Assembly: GCF_905147045.1 (NCBI RefSeq)
Contig: NC_065893.1
Span: 3,844,001-3,908,000, forward strand
Reading direction: 5' to 3'
Source of the DNA: Nymphalis io
Lineage: Eukaryota; Arthropoda; Insecta; Lepidoptera; Nymphalidae
Length of the DNA: 64,000 bases
The translations under genes and the position numbers were made by a program. This document shows, one piece after another, positions 12,501-27,500 of the stretch (the stretch's first letter is position 1; every line of letters starts with the position of its first letter). The notes under the pieces were generated by a model, which was not told where the DNA came from, made no database searches, and saw nothing but the letters and a program-made list of their open reading frames with translations.

Positions 12501-15500
12501 AAGCACCTAAGGCTCGAGAAGAACCGACGAAAAACACGGTTTTTTTTTTGATCTCCTTTATATAATCGAGGGGGTAGGGGTACCTAGTATCTTGACGAGC
12601 AGCGGCTGCGCGGTGGAGTGCGCGAGCAGCACGGCGCAGAGCGCGATGATGCGCGCGAGCGGCGTGCGGCGCGCGCGCGGCAACACGCGCAGCGCGCGCA
12701 TGGGCGTGCTCAGCCCCGTCAGCGACGCCGCGTGCAGGTACAGGATGAGGAACGCCTCCAGCGTGGCGCCCGCCCAGCCCAGCTTGGACAGCGACGCGAT
12801 CCCGAGGGTGAATTGCTGCACAGTTATCAATAAATAGAGTCAGCTAGCGCTGCAGATTGGCTGGCGGCGGAGTAGAAATATTTAGATGCATAACGTTCAC
12901 AGAAACTGGACAAATATACATCGATCGTTCTATAAACAAATAGTTTAAGGTTCTATGAGAAATTCATTGGCGTTTTGACAAAAGTTGCAGTACACATTGT
13001 GACGCGAGAACTTGTGTAATCTCCAATTAATAATAAAATCTTCAACAAATAAGTAATTACCCGAGTGCTAAGCGGCAATGCCTTAATTCCTATGAGAAGC
13101 TCCAGCGTGTTTTGCAACACCATAAGAACTGTTATGGTAGTCAGCGCGAGTAGGAGCAGCATCGCTAATGGGTACACCACATTCCGCTGCAGGGACGAGG
13201 TCTTGCGTTGATGTTCTACTTGCTGAAATATTTTTAAATATAGAACAATTGTTAAAAAGTATATTTTTTTAAAGATTTATTAAAAAAAAAAAATTGTTTA
13301 TATTAAATAAGATATCACAACTGTTATTTTAATTACATTAAAAATATATAGAAACAAGAGAGTGTAAATATAAATAGTATTTAAATTTTCGATTTAAATC
13401 AATAAATAATCAAGCGTTACTTTCGCCTACAGCGGAATCGTTGTTTTTAGATAAAAAAGCATATGATCTTATTACAGAAAAAAACGGTTAATTTGTTAGT
13501 TTATTGAATCATTGCAAATCTGTTGGTTTTTTGTTGGTTTAAAAAAATATCCAGCCCGCTACTTTATTTTTGCCGAGGGCCTAAAAACCTTTGTAACCGT
13601 CCCTTATCTCAAGTCCATTTAGCAGATTTTTACTCAATATATATATGTATATACCAAAAAATGGGATATATTCTGGAAGAATCATTATTGTAAGAATATA
13701 TTTCCATTCGATATACAACGTCTGTGAATTAAAATCAACCTGATTTTATCGTTCCGAGTCTAATCGATTATTATCAATGTTACATTACCTAACTAAAACT
13801 TGAGTACGTTTATCATAAGCTATATATGTGCCGAAAAAGTTTTATTATATCGTTATTAAATCTTATCTCTGACAAGTCGTATTTCAAAACAATTTCTTTT
13901 TTCGGCGTTCAACTCATTTCATTGATAATATCCACTCAAATATTAGTGACTTTTTTCAAGGAATCTCGATAGTAATTTTAAATCGTTACACGAACAATCT
14001 TATCCGAGTAAAACTTTTATATGAGCTTTTTTTTTTATAGAATAGGAAGGTGGACGAGCATATGGGCCACCTGATGGTAAGTGGTCACCAAACGCCCTTA
14101 GACATTGGCATTGTAAGAAATGTCAACCATCGCTTTCATAGCCAATGCGCCACCAACCTTGGGAACTAAGATTTTATGTCCCTTGTGCCTGTAACTACAC
14201 TGGCTCACTCACCCTTCAAACCGGAACACAACAATACCAAGTACTGCTGTTTTGCGGTAGAATATCTGATGAGTGGGTGGTACCTACCCAGACGAGCTTG
14301 CACAAAGCCCTACCACCAGTTATGCTTATGCTCGTAAAATTTAAAGTTTGATTTTGGATGCGATAATATTTCGTAATTTGTAACATATAAGTGTGTTGTC
14401 ACGTGTACTGAGTTTTTTTTAATAATATGTATTTCAGATAGTCAGTAGTCATTAAAAAAAGGAAACAAAAAAATTTCAAGCTTTTTTTTTCATGAGACTG
14501 ACTTATTTATGAATTATTCTTGTATTTACAAGGTTTCTTACTTATCGCAATGTCGGACGATTTGTATGTATGTAAGTAAAAAGCAAGCCACGCGTTATGA
14601 TGAATGCGATATTTTATACACAAAATACATTTATTAACTATATCCGCTTAACAGCAATAGATTATTCGATAATTTAGATAAGGTATCCATGACGTTTTTG
14701 TTCATTCAACAATTTATACATAGATATGATTAAAAAATATTTTGGCTTTTTACACAAATTAACAATCATCCAATTTCCCAAGAATTTATTTTTTACCTCT
14801 TACCTTATCAATCATTCTTGTTAGGTTAGGAAGGATACTAATAAATAATAAGTTTCTTATTTGCCTACTACAAAAACACACCTTTCTCATGGCGACAACT
14901 CTTTGAAGTCTCTCTTTAAGACCAGCTTGTAAGGCTCCATTCCTCAATCTCAGCAGCGGGGTACCTTTTCCTTCGTACGAGGAATTCTTGCTCCCTTTCG
15001 ACATCGACGCGTCCGAGTCCACGGGCGCTGATATGTCACCGCGATCTGGGTACATGGGTTCTGGTGATATGTAACCAATGCCTAGAAATAAACAACTTAA
15101 GTTTAGTACAATTTTTTTCGTTATATATTTCCTAATATTAATTTGTAGTTACTAAATTCACACAACTGTATGTACAGAGGGGATTTGGTTATGATTTGGT
15201 ATTGTATTAGTTTGGCTGGTTTAGTGGCTAGCTTTTAAAGCCGTAGATCCCGAGATCCTGGTTTCAAGCCCCGCGTCCGGCCATTTAAAAGCAGAGGGCT
15301 TTTCTGTCCAAAAAATCTCAGTTGCAGCTTGGAAGTTGGAAGTTTTACACACACTCGTATTTAGAAAGACACATAAAACCATTGATCCTGCGCCTGAGCT
15401 CTTTCTGGTCGTATCGGATTTGCCGTTCCACCGGATTTTGAAAAAGACAGAATCACACAGATATTGCACCAATGCTTGAGCACACTCTTGTGCATTATAA

Positions 15501-18500
15501 TATTTCCTGCGCAGTGTGACCAAAATCGCACACCGAGATATAGTGTACAATAATAAAGCTCAAATAAATAAGTTTTTTTGAGTTTTGAGTAGGATTGAAT
15601 ATTAGTATCGCATAGAAATTACACATTTTTACGATTATACACTTTTGTTAATAAGAATACTTTTTCTATAAGCAGAATATTGCTAAAGTACATGTCAGGA
15701 TAATCGATAAATATATATATCGATGTTATATTAGAAAGCATGGAATAAATTAAGACAACTTTACATGAAAGAGTTTAAGTTCGTAGTCATCGTATGTGGG
15801 TGATCATTTACATAGTGTTGCCATTAATCAAATAATTATGCATTACTAATTCCAATAAATATCAATTTAGACAGCTCGGAGGAATTATTTGTCAGTTAAT
15901 TTCAAGCGCTTTAAAATTAGCATTATTAGTTGTTATATTCATGAGCACTTGCATTATTATTCGTCCATATAATGAATATCAAAAGTTGTCGGAAGTATGT
16001 ACGGCTTACAAGGTTTACGCCTATGGTCGCCGGTTAGTTTTCCGCGTTTTTAAAGTCAATAATGTGAAGATTTTGACTTTATTTGTAACACATACTAACA
16101 CTCGATCCTTCTCAATATATTTTATGGGATTCCCCATTAAAGGATTACATGATACACGACAGAAACAAACAAAATGTTTGAAAATTACTAACATTCCAGT
16201 GTATTATATAGACCGTGGTAATAGAAATTAACGAAAATCGCAGTCTGTATATACATAAATATACATAAGTGATATGTACAAAGATTATGAGATATGAGGT
16301 GTAGATAGCTGCATTATTGGAAATGAAATTCAAATAAAGAACAATGCCAAAGAACTGAGCGTCATGTTATCGACCAATGAGCTTGGATAAAAAAACTCCT
16401 ATATGTATCCCGGTAATTGTTAATCGATAAAATGAAAGTAAGATTTTTTCAAGTATTTTCCAATAGCAAAAACAATAATCAGAATCAAAAACAATTATAG
16501 GTTTCTAATATAACGCAAGGAAATCTTTACGATAATAATCCTTAACGCCCCGATAATTTTGTATTATATCTGCCTCGTGAGTAAATCGAGACTCCTTGTT
16601 CGAAATTCAAATATTTAATTATTATTTACAGTAAATAATAAAAATAAAAGCCTAATTCATAAACGTTATTTAGCGAGTGATTCGGTAAACAATGCTGTGT
16701 TCTTTCTTTCGAAAGTCAAATCAGTAATGACAGAAAAAGATACATCCATGTTTGACTAAACAACAGCTAAGCAATTAAAAATTAAATTATATTTTATTTT
16801 ATTAAATTTAATTAAAGCCAAAGGTTTTTATAAAAGATACTTTAAATTATAAAGCCAATAAAGTATCATTTATAGATAAGACGAGATTCTCCTTTTTTTA
16901 TACATAAATATTTTGCCGATAAATATAAGCCTAGTGGTTAGAACGCGTGAATCTTAACCGATGATCGTAGTTTTAAGCCCGGGCAAGCACCACTGTATTT
17001 TCATGTGCTTAATTTGGGTTTATAATTCATCTCGTGCTTTACGGTGAAGGAAAACATCGTGAGGAAACCTGCATGTGTCTAATTTCATTGAAATTATGCC
17101 ACATGTGTATTCTACCAACCCGCATTGGAGCAGCGTGGTGGAATAAGCTCCAAACCTTCTCCTCAAAAAGGGATAGGAGGCCTTAGCCCAGCAGTGGGAC
17201 ATTAACGGTCTGTTACTGTAAAATATTTTGACTGATACTCATGTGAGCTACACGAGTAACAGCAATTTTATACTGTACGGCTAATTTCACCACTTCCACT
17301 AAAACACAAGCAACGCGCTTTTATTAAATTCCTAACAAAACAAGAATCAAGTTAAAAAGTCATTTACTCATAGATAAGATTGTGTACCTAAATACCTACC
17401 TTACCGTTTCATTATCTATACTTTAAAAGTAGTCAAGTGAATTTTAAATGGACACTTCGAACTATAAAGACGGCCATCGGTAGGGCTTTTTTATAGTACA
17501 TGTAGTAGACGAGCATATGGGCCACTTGATGGTAATTGGTCACAAACGCCCATAGACATTGGCATTGTAAGAAATGTTAACCATCGCTTACATCGCCAAT
17601 GCGCCACCAACCTTGGGAACTAAGATGTTATGTCCATTGTACCTGTAATTGCACTGCTCCCTCACCCTTCAAACCGAAACACAACAATACCAAGTACTGC
17701 TGTTTTGCGGTAGAATATCTGATGAGTGGGTGGTACCTACCCAGACGAGCTTGCACAAAGCCCTACTACCAGTACTCATGCTCATTTATTACTACTACAC
17801 AGGTACTATACAGGTAATATAAAAGTTTGTTAACAGAAATAGCTATATCAGTAGAAAAAACACATTTTTCATGACCTATTTAACCTTTCAAAGGTTCGTA
17901 CTAAATGTGTGTCACGAATGCTCTCGATGTCTCTGAAAACTAGTACAAGTTGAGTGCTGTACGAAATTATTAGATGTAAGCCAAGTATGGCGTGGTAAAC
18001 ATTCGTCAAATATTTACGAACAAATCATTTCGGGAAATGAAATACGGATTCTTCATTATGACCATGAAATTAAACACCAATTCAGTTTGCACAGCGGAAA
18101 ACTTGCCGGAGTAGTCCATATCAAAATGTTCCCGACTTATATTTAATTATATGCAACCGTTTTGCATCATTAACGATAATGCGATTTAAAAAAAAGCTCA
18201 TCAAGCTGATAACGGCTGGTTATACGATACAAAAGAATGATTCTTCAGTCACGCGGTATATATGACTAACGGGTACATTACAGCGTCATGTCGTATCGTC
18301 TAATCTCACAAAAAAATTATTCATTAAGACAAAACTCTATGTGACAAATGCACTTAGAATATTCACGTAGATTGTATTCATTGTAATGTCATGAGAATAT
18401 GAAAAAATTACGTTTCTTAGATTACATATAATTAATTAAGCCGAGATGGCCCTGTGGTAAGAACGCGTGAATCTTAACCGATGATCGTGGGTTCAAACCC

Positions 18501-21500
18501 GGTGGTGCTTGCACCACTGAATTTTCATGTGCTTAATTTGTGATTATAATTCATCTCGTGCTTTACGGTGAAGGAAAACATCGTGAGGAAACCTGCATGT
18601 GTCTAATTTCACTGAAATTCTGCCACATGTGTATTCCACCAACCCGCATTGGAGCAGCGTGGTGGAATAAGCTCCATAAGGAGGATTTAGCCCAGCAGTG
18701 GGATATTCATAGGCTGTTACTTTACTTTACTTTATAAATCTTCAAAAACACATCCTAATTGCTAAACAAGAATTATTTTCATGTGACGCACGTAGAAGGT
18801 CGTGTCAGTTTGGAGGTCAGCGTGTACGTCTTTAAATGCAAAATTCAAAAATTGATATTGTTGTGTTCCGGTTTGAAGGGTGAGTGAGCCAGTGTAATTA
18901 CAGGCACAAGGGACATAAAATCTTAGTTCCCAAGGTTGGTGGCGCATTGGATATGTAAGCGATGGTTGACATTTCTTACAATGCCAATGTCTAAGAGCGT
19001 TGGTGACCACTTACCATCAGGTGGCCCATATGCTCGTCCGCCTTCCTATTCTATAAAAAAAAAAAAAAAAAATGCGAAGAGATATTTTAAAATTATTTAA
19101 CAGTAGCTTCATACATATCCACATACTTGAACATAATATTTAAATCTCTGTTTACTTGTGTTCATTTGTTTTAGTGATGATTTTAATGTTTAAAATCTTA
19201 TGTTATATACATTTTAGTCGCCATGGAAACAGAAAAACAAATATAAATTCGTATCATACGAATAAAATATAGGGTAATATTTTTAATTCCGTATAGTGCA
19301 AAATGATTACATACGAGCTTTTGTACAAACAGTAACAAAGTCATCCGAGGTTTCGTTCGCCTGCACCTTGGAGGTTGATATACAGTTACCTTAAACATTC
19401 ATAATATGGTAAAAATATAAACCGATATAACCAATAGTGCGTAATTAATATATATAAAAGTATAACGTTTAAGTACGATGCTTGTTTGTTTAATATAATT
19501 ATGTATATTATGATATTTAAGGTAATCTTCAAGTATGAACGTACTGATGCCAGGACTAGATGGGCTATTATATTTAGCAAGTATATAGGTTACATATACT
19601 TGTTAAATAAATAAATAGCCCATCTGACTGCCTCCTTGGTCTAGTGGCTTGATGTAAGGCCGCAGACCCGGATGTCCTGGGTACCCAGGTCGGGCCAATA
19701 AAAAATTATTGGGTTTTTCTGTTAGAAAATTCTTAATAGCGTCCCAATTCGGATTGCCGTCCTATCGGATTTCAAGAGTGAGGAAAGAGAGAATGCACCT
19801 GTGTTTGCGCACACACTTGTGCACTATAACATCTCCTGCGCAGTTGGCTAATCTCTCTTGAGATTAGCCGCCGTGGTCGAAATCGGTCTGGAGGACATTA
19901 TTATTAGGTTACATAAAATCACGCTATGACCCGTAGGACAAGAGAAGACGAAAAGAAAATTTAATGGAGATGAAGCAAACATTGCAGCTAGTAATATATT
20001 TTATTAACTTACCCGTAGCCAAGGAGGTCTCGATCCGCCGCCTAATCGTGTCCTCCTCGAAAGAGTATACATAATACTCCTCATTGAGATCTCTTAGGAA
20101 CTGGGGCTTAACGAGCACGCCACCGACAACTCCGAACAATCTGACGAATCCCAGCGGTGTGAACACTATAATAGACAAGATTACGATGTATAATAAATAG
20201 AATCATAAGTATAATATACTCCGTCCAGTAGGATCTTAGTTTCGATAATTTCCACAATTTTGGAACAAATGCTGTACTCCAAAAAAACTGACCGCTCAGT
20301 TTTACTATTTTTTAATAGACGTCAAAAAAATTAGGGAGGTAATCGCTTTGGCCTGTTTTGTTCCTCGATAACTTCGACGAGTGTGATTGGATTTAGATAA
20401 TTCATTTCATTTTAGACCATCTTTGTTGGTAAAAAGCAAGGCTAAGGCTAGATATGAACACGGACTCCATAACTAGTTACCGGAAGACTTACTGCAAATG
20501 TTAGAAAAAAATCTTCGTGTAGGGCATACTTTTGAAAGATTTATTTGTTTTAAAAGTATATTTTTACATCCCATCACCTCATTTTCAACTTATTCCTTTA
20601 CAATTACATTTATAGTTTCAGTAATTTCATAAACAAAACCTGCTGCCATGCTCATTCACTTGACCCAATCCCATTTCTACCACAAATAATAAAACAAGAA
20701 TATTATTTGCTGGCGCGTTTCGATGTGAAGAGTGAAGGAGTTATTGTAATTACAGGTATTGGCAAACCACAACATACCTAAAGGTGCGTTTTCACTAAAA
20801 TAGCTGGATAATCTGTGTTTACAACTTCTTGCAATTCTTTTGAAATCATCAAAAATTACACAATATTAGACGCAACTAGACATTAAAGGAAATAACAAAT
20901 TATTGCGTTTTCCTACATACAAAATATTTTTTATGCAAATATGCACTTTTGAATTATCATGTTACAGGATTGAATTAGATGTAAAACTACAATTTCAATT
21001 CTAAGATCCGTATTTGTCATATATTTTCGTCGTTTTTAGAATAATTCTGACTATCAGTCCCATGCCTAAAGAATATATTGAATACTCGCGTTTTTTTTAA
21101 CAAACAAATATGAAACACGAGCAAATCATAATCATTCCAAAATTTTCGCTATTTCAATAAAAATTACGCGTTAAAATACAATTAAGGTTTAAGTACGGAA
21201 GGTTTGACGCAAATACAGTCATACGTTAAAGTTCATTGCGGTTCTTTAAGGATTCATCGTATGAATTACATCCTATGCATATATATAAAATATATAAAAA
21301 CTGTCCGTATAATAAATTACTTGGTCCAAATCTATTTGAAACAAATACGTTTTATTCAAACGTGACTTAAAAAACAAACTATCACGAAATTAAAACGAAT
21401 TAAAAAAAACAAGCAATTGCGTGTTGAGAAGACGGTTCCGTACTATTGCACTTCTCGTTAAAACCTAAATTTATTTTGAGGTTTTTTTGTAAATCAACCT

Positions 21501-24500
21501 GCCAACTCAACTTAACCTCTACATGATAGGCTCGACATTTTCATTCTCTAATTTCCATGAAACTCCAATATCACAAATAGTTTAACCATGTACGAGTACC
21601 TCATTTAAGCTTTTATTTCATGAAATAGATTCGGAGAAAGGAGGCTGTGTCAGATGGACAGACAGGCGATTCTATTAAGGTTTCATTTATCACCGGATAT
21701 ACGAAACCCTTAAAACAAATTACTTTCCTGTAAATAAACTTATCTTTTATTCTTTAAATAGTAACCCACGTGTTTTCACTATCTTAAGCGCTCTGTAATC
21801 CATCATAACGTTGCATTGCATTTAAAATATTAAAAATAGACGCACGCTTGAATGTAACACACACACATATATATGTTATTCCAACAAGCTGTTTAAACAA
21901 AGTAAACATAAAGATTTGCGATAATATCATAATATATATTATCTATATAAGTATGTATTTACAAAAGAAAAATAATATACGTAGTATATTAGTTGTCTGA
22001 TTTCCATAGTACAAACTCTGTACAAGCTTAATTTGCAATCAGATGGCCGTGTGTGAAAAGTGTCCCAGGATATTATTATTATTATCATAATATCAATACA
22101 TATTACGTTAAGCGTTTTGTAACTCTGACACGTGAATAAATTATTATGTAATTACATAATGTCGTTTCGTCATATAAGAGACATTCATTTCCTCGGTATT
22201 TGCGACGAGGAAATTGGTTGCGACTCTGTATTTATTTATGCTACCGCTAAAGGTTGGAAGCACACGCCGTTAAAGCCAGTTCAAAATAGGCGTGGAAAAA
22301 GGAAATCTTGATCTCTTTGCCTTGTTTATATAATAAAGACAATTACAACAAAGACAATTTACATACAAATTGAAGAATTCGTTTGTAGAAAACACGAAAA
22401 TGTATAGTAATTGACAGTTATTTGATATATCACGTAATCAAAGATAATACGATTGAAATCGTTTCGACTCGAATCGAATGTAAATCTTAGTTGGGTTAAA
22501 TCAATATTTACTTTAAGTCGAATAATTTTTTTGTTGTTTAAAATGTCATGCGAGTGGCTCTTTTTTAATTTAGAAATATTGGCGATCTAACTGTGGAAGA
22601 CGGACGTTTTATTCAAACGTCACTTAAAAACAAACAAACACGAAGTTAAAAACGAAGCATGAAACCGGACAAATGCTTGTCGGAGTCGCGCGAAGTGGGT
22701 TCCGTACTACTTTCTCATGAAAATTTAGACTGGATTCGTGTTGAGGTTTTCCTGTTAACTACGACTATCGGTTCACTGACTATATACCAGTTTTGATATT
22801 TTCCAAACTCTAGTCTCAATTGCTACGTGAAATTTCCTTTAATATGTATGTAACTGTTAATGAATTTTAAAATAAAAAAGGAGATAATTTAGTTTTTCTA
22901 AAAACTTATTCAAAATGAACCTACAAAAGTATGTTATAAAGTCAGTACGTTGAGAGTAAAATAGCATGGTTAAATTTAAGTGCCACGTTTCCTTATGTGG
23001 TGTTACAAAATGAAACGATTCTGACTTGATTTAAAATAATAATAATACGGTATAACCGTTGGTTTTGCGAGTAGCAAAAATAGTTAAAACAATCTGTTTG
23101 TCTCATATATATATTTATAAAGAAGGCGCGCGAACGCTCGTCACAGAAGCAGAATATAACTTTTTAGTGCGAAGTTTAGGTGATACGATGACGGTGTCAT
23201 AAACTATTTCGTTTTAGTTGTTTTTTGTTATTAGTTATTATTCATTTAAAACAATTGATGTTATTGTTGATTGTTATTTGTTTACTTTTAATTATAAGGT
23301 CATATAGTTATTTGTGTATTATTTTTTTTAAAAATCATTTCAACTTATGGTACATGTAAGAATATCTATACTTTTTAAAAAGACTAATTGGCCAGTGAGT
23401 TCAAATTTCAATTTAAGCGTTTGTTAGACGCTATTATAAATCACCTTGACAACGGTATCTATGTACGCTGTTAAGTCAATACAACAAACTATAACGAAAC
23501 TGTTTACACAAACGACGGACGAACAAAAACAATCTCGATTCAATACACAATGAGTAAGAATATGATAACATCTAATCCGGCATTGAAAGATCACAAGCAG
23601 ATGGAATTAAACGAAGAATGGAATAACTTTATGAAACGAATCGGCGAAGTATCGACCCTTGTCAGGGATCTCGCGAGCGGTGACAAGATCAAATCGGAGG
23701 CTGCCAAAGCAATAGCTGATCAGTATCTTGAAGGGAAAATTGTAGTCGATGAAGATGTGAAGATGACGATAAAAGAAAATCGAACGTTGATTAACCAAAA
23801 AGCTTTTGAAACGTTCAAAAATAATGATACAGTAAGTGACAATAATAAAAAAAAAACCGTAAAATATATTAAACTTTTTTTAAAAACAGGTGCTTCACTT
23901 ATTCAGCTCAGTCTATTGAACTACGGGTTATGGCAGAATTCCTCACGATGTTAACCTTAGCAAATTCGGCAAATGAAAACTCAGGTGCTTGTACAGATTT
24001 GAATCTTCGAACCATGTGTTCTATCCATTGATCTATCACGGTACTGTTCTTTATTTTGAAAATGTTTTATTATTAACAGTCGTACTTTGCATATAATAAA
24101 AATAGACGAGTTGCTGTAATTCGGGTTATCAGCGCCGCTGTCGCTACCGTACGTGTCTAGTGGCATACATAGCGTGTATATTTGCGCAGCGATTATTCAG
24201 GTTATTCACTAGACGATTTCATTGTTCTGCATCCGTATGCATTACATACGCCAAGATAATGTTCGGTTCGCGTTCATAATGGACTGTCTGTAAATATCTA
24301 ATCTATTATTATATTATTCGATCGTTCGATATAAAAATAGTATTAAGACATGCCGATGAAAACAATTTGGCTCGTGCATCTGTATAAATAACTCTTAAAT
24401 GTTTTTTATTTATTGAAAAATATATATAAATACAAGCAATTAAATAACAACAAACAACTCTCAACTAAAACTCTGATTGCCATCTGAAACCATTGCCATC

Positions 24501-27500
24501 GGTAATGATAATTTTGTTTCCCTTATATTTATGTCTAAAACAATATATAAACACAGACATATTGTTTGTTTTTTATATGTCATAACAAGAACGACACAAA
24601 CATAGCCGCGAAACTATACTAGTATTTTACGAATACAAATTTTTAAATAGCAGACAGTAGATCAATAAATCGTTCACCAAAATATCGTCCAACGCATGTT
24701 AGTCTCTAAAGATTATATTTTTAGTTGTTACTTTTAACTATTTTATTGCCACTGACGTCTATCACAGTGAATCTTTTGACTTGTACATAACTATTCCAAT
24801 CGTTTAAATAAATTTTATATTTTAAATTGTATCAAATATTCCACGTGCTTGTATATACATAGGACATAGATTCACAGGCTGTTGAAAGTTGCAAAGTCCT
24901 TTAACGGTAAACGCGCGTGCCCAACATTCCGTAAATTCTAATAGATATATACATATATATAGCTTTATAGATAAAGTTTGTGATTTCAAAATTGAAATGC
25001 TTAACTTATGATTATCAATAACACAAAAGCTGGTTTTGTTAAAATTAAATAAGTGCAGTTACAACATAATCTTATCGGCTTTCCTTAAAAATGTATTGAG
25101 GGCATTAAGTATTATTCAACACTATATAAATTAATTACGGGTTTAATAAGCATAATATTTTTTTACTTCTTAGGGAGAAATAGATAAGGATGCATGGATG
25201 GCAGAAGTAAGCAAAGATGCTGAACGTCGTGCGTTGGATAAAAAGATACGTCAAGAGAAGGCGGATACATTAAAAACTCAAGCCGTTAAAGCATTTCGTC
25301 GAGGCGAATACGACAGAGCACTATCTTGTTACAATCGCGCAATAGAACAAATCAAAGACAACCCTATGTTGTACTGCGACCGCGCATTAACTAATATTAA
25401 ACTCGAAAACTTTGACAAGGTAAGATCTATGGGAATGATATTATATATTATAATTAATAGTAAAAAAACACATACATTTTTTCCTATTGTTACACAGATA
25501 TTGGTTTTTGACGACGAAACCAATCAACAATAGTTAGTTAGTCGAGGTCAATGTCTTGCAGCAAACATAGTTGATATGATGGATACATTTGTGTACGTTA
25601 GCGAGGACAGGTTTTAGTCGATAACAACAAAGTATTACGACGTACTACAGTTATCTTTTAGAATAAGTAGCACGATGTAATGGTTAATTTTATTAAGGTT
25701 CATATTTTTTTTTAATTCATGCCCTCTAAATGTACATACTGATGGGCAAAGCTCTTGAGGAGCTCGGAGCAATGCCACCTTGCTCAACGTCATGTAACAC
25801 ATACAGATTTCCTTCACCGCCGAGCGCGAGGTGCTTTATAAAGACAAATTAAGCATATGGAAACTCGGTGCTTGCTCCGACTTGAACTCACAATCTTCCG
25901 TTAAAAACCACATGTTCTAGTCACTGGGCCATGACGGCACTTCATATTTAGGTACTAACAATTTATTACAAGTAGTAGTAGGTAATTTCGACGGTCCGTT
26001 TTATTGATCGGAATTCAAAACGTGATTACCAATAACTCATCGCTGTTTGTTTTATTTTAAATCGCGTTAAGATTGTTTCTTTTTAATAAGTATTCGATAC
26101 ACGATTGACTTTTAAAATATATATTTGAATATATAATCAATTATATGTATATTGCAAAAGAAACCAGTTATTGGACCGATTATTTTACTCAAAAAAACAT
26201 ACGATACTTATAAAGAATTTTGATATTTTTAAGACAGTTTAAGAGATTTAAACTACAAATGCATAAAATTTTATTTCCCAGGTGATTAACGACTGTGAGT
26301 GGGCTTTACGACTGAATGAAAACAGCTTCAAAGCTCGTCTCTATACAGCGAAAGCGTATAAGGAATTAGAGGAAAATGATAAATTCGAAAAATGTAAAAC
26401 AGAATTAAAAGAAATATTCCCCCAACATGAAGATCTTGTTAAATACTTTTTGAATGAAGAAGACCAATAAATCAAATGAAAGATTAGGTCCAAAATGTAG
26501 AAGATAATCTGCATTAGAGGATTGCACCAATTTATCTATATAATTATAAATATACCTTCTATTTGGTAATAGAGAAATTTGTTTTTACGTAATGAGATAT
26601 TCAAAATTAAATTATCTATAGCGATTGATAACGATATAATGGTGATAATATTAATCCACTTTACGAATATTACTCAATAAATTACCGTTTGGTCGATCAT
26701 TTTTTTTAAATCGTTTTGATATTTTTTGTCTCTTTAACTGAATTAAGTTTAAAATTATATTAAAAACGATAGATCCAGTAAATATTTTACACTTCACAAT
26801 TAAAATAATTTCTCGAGAAGGTGCACGTTTTCCGTAAAAAGATACGATGGTAAGTTAATAAAGCGAAATGGGGACAAACAAGATTCTTCAATAATGCTAA
26901 ACCATTAAATACAACATCAGGGTCAATGCCTGTGTACACGATAACTTTACTTGCAGCGTCAATTTCGAATTGTGAATCATCATAACATAGTACCTAATAT
27001 CCAGCAAACTTTGCAATACATCTTTAAATTTGTTTGTAAACAAATTAAACAAAATCCTATACGTATTGTGCGTGAATTTTATACGTGTTGATGATGTGTA
27101 CCAAGTGTCATATATGGCGATCGCTTGAACGGTATAGAAGTTGATGTGCTGCGCAATACGAAAGTAACTATCTATCTGACTGTTACGCTTTCACTGCTAT
27201 GTCACTGAACTGATTTTGATAAAATTTGGAATTAAACAAGCTTGAACCCCAAGGAAGGACATACCCCACCCCACACACGCCTATCTAGTAAAGCAAAAAA
27301 AAGTACATCTGCCAATTTTCATAGTGAGCAGTCAATATGTGTCGGAAGTCTATTCATCTCAAACATTATACCAACATCAATTTTAATATAAAGATAAACT
27401 CACCCAATAACATTAAAACGCCGACGAATGACACGCAAGAGTAAAGGAACGGAAGATATGTCCATAAATCTGTAAACAAAAATAGCATTATCATGTTTTG

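Noticed and set aside
14145..14351. Open frames starting [16 protein letters not shown] at 14.1, 17.6, 18.9, 30.9 and 57.4 kb
   Set aside because: The same peptide recurs because it is a translation of the family B SINE-like repeat, on whichever strand the copy lies.
15941..16231. 96-codon plus-strand open frame in lilipod intron 5
   Set aside because: No recognisable domain, no neighbouring exons, and composition like the surrounding intron. A recent lineage-specific gene cannot be excluded, but nothing supports it.
16926..17220. Possible tRNA genes at the heads of family A and C repeats
   Set aside because: A- and B-box-like motifs are present, but no complete cloverleaf with matched acceptor stem was seen, and the bodies continue as SINEs.
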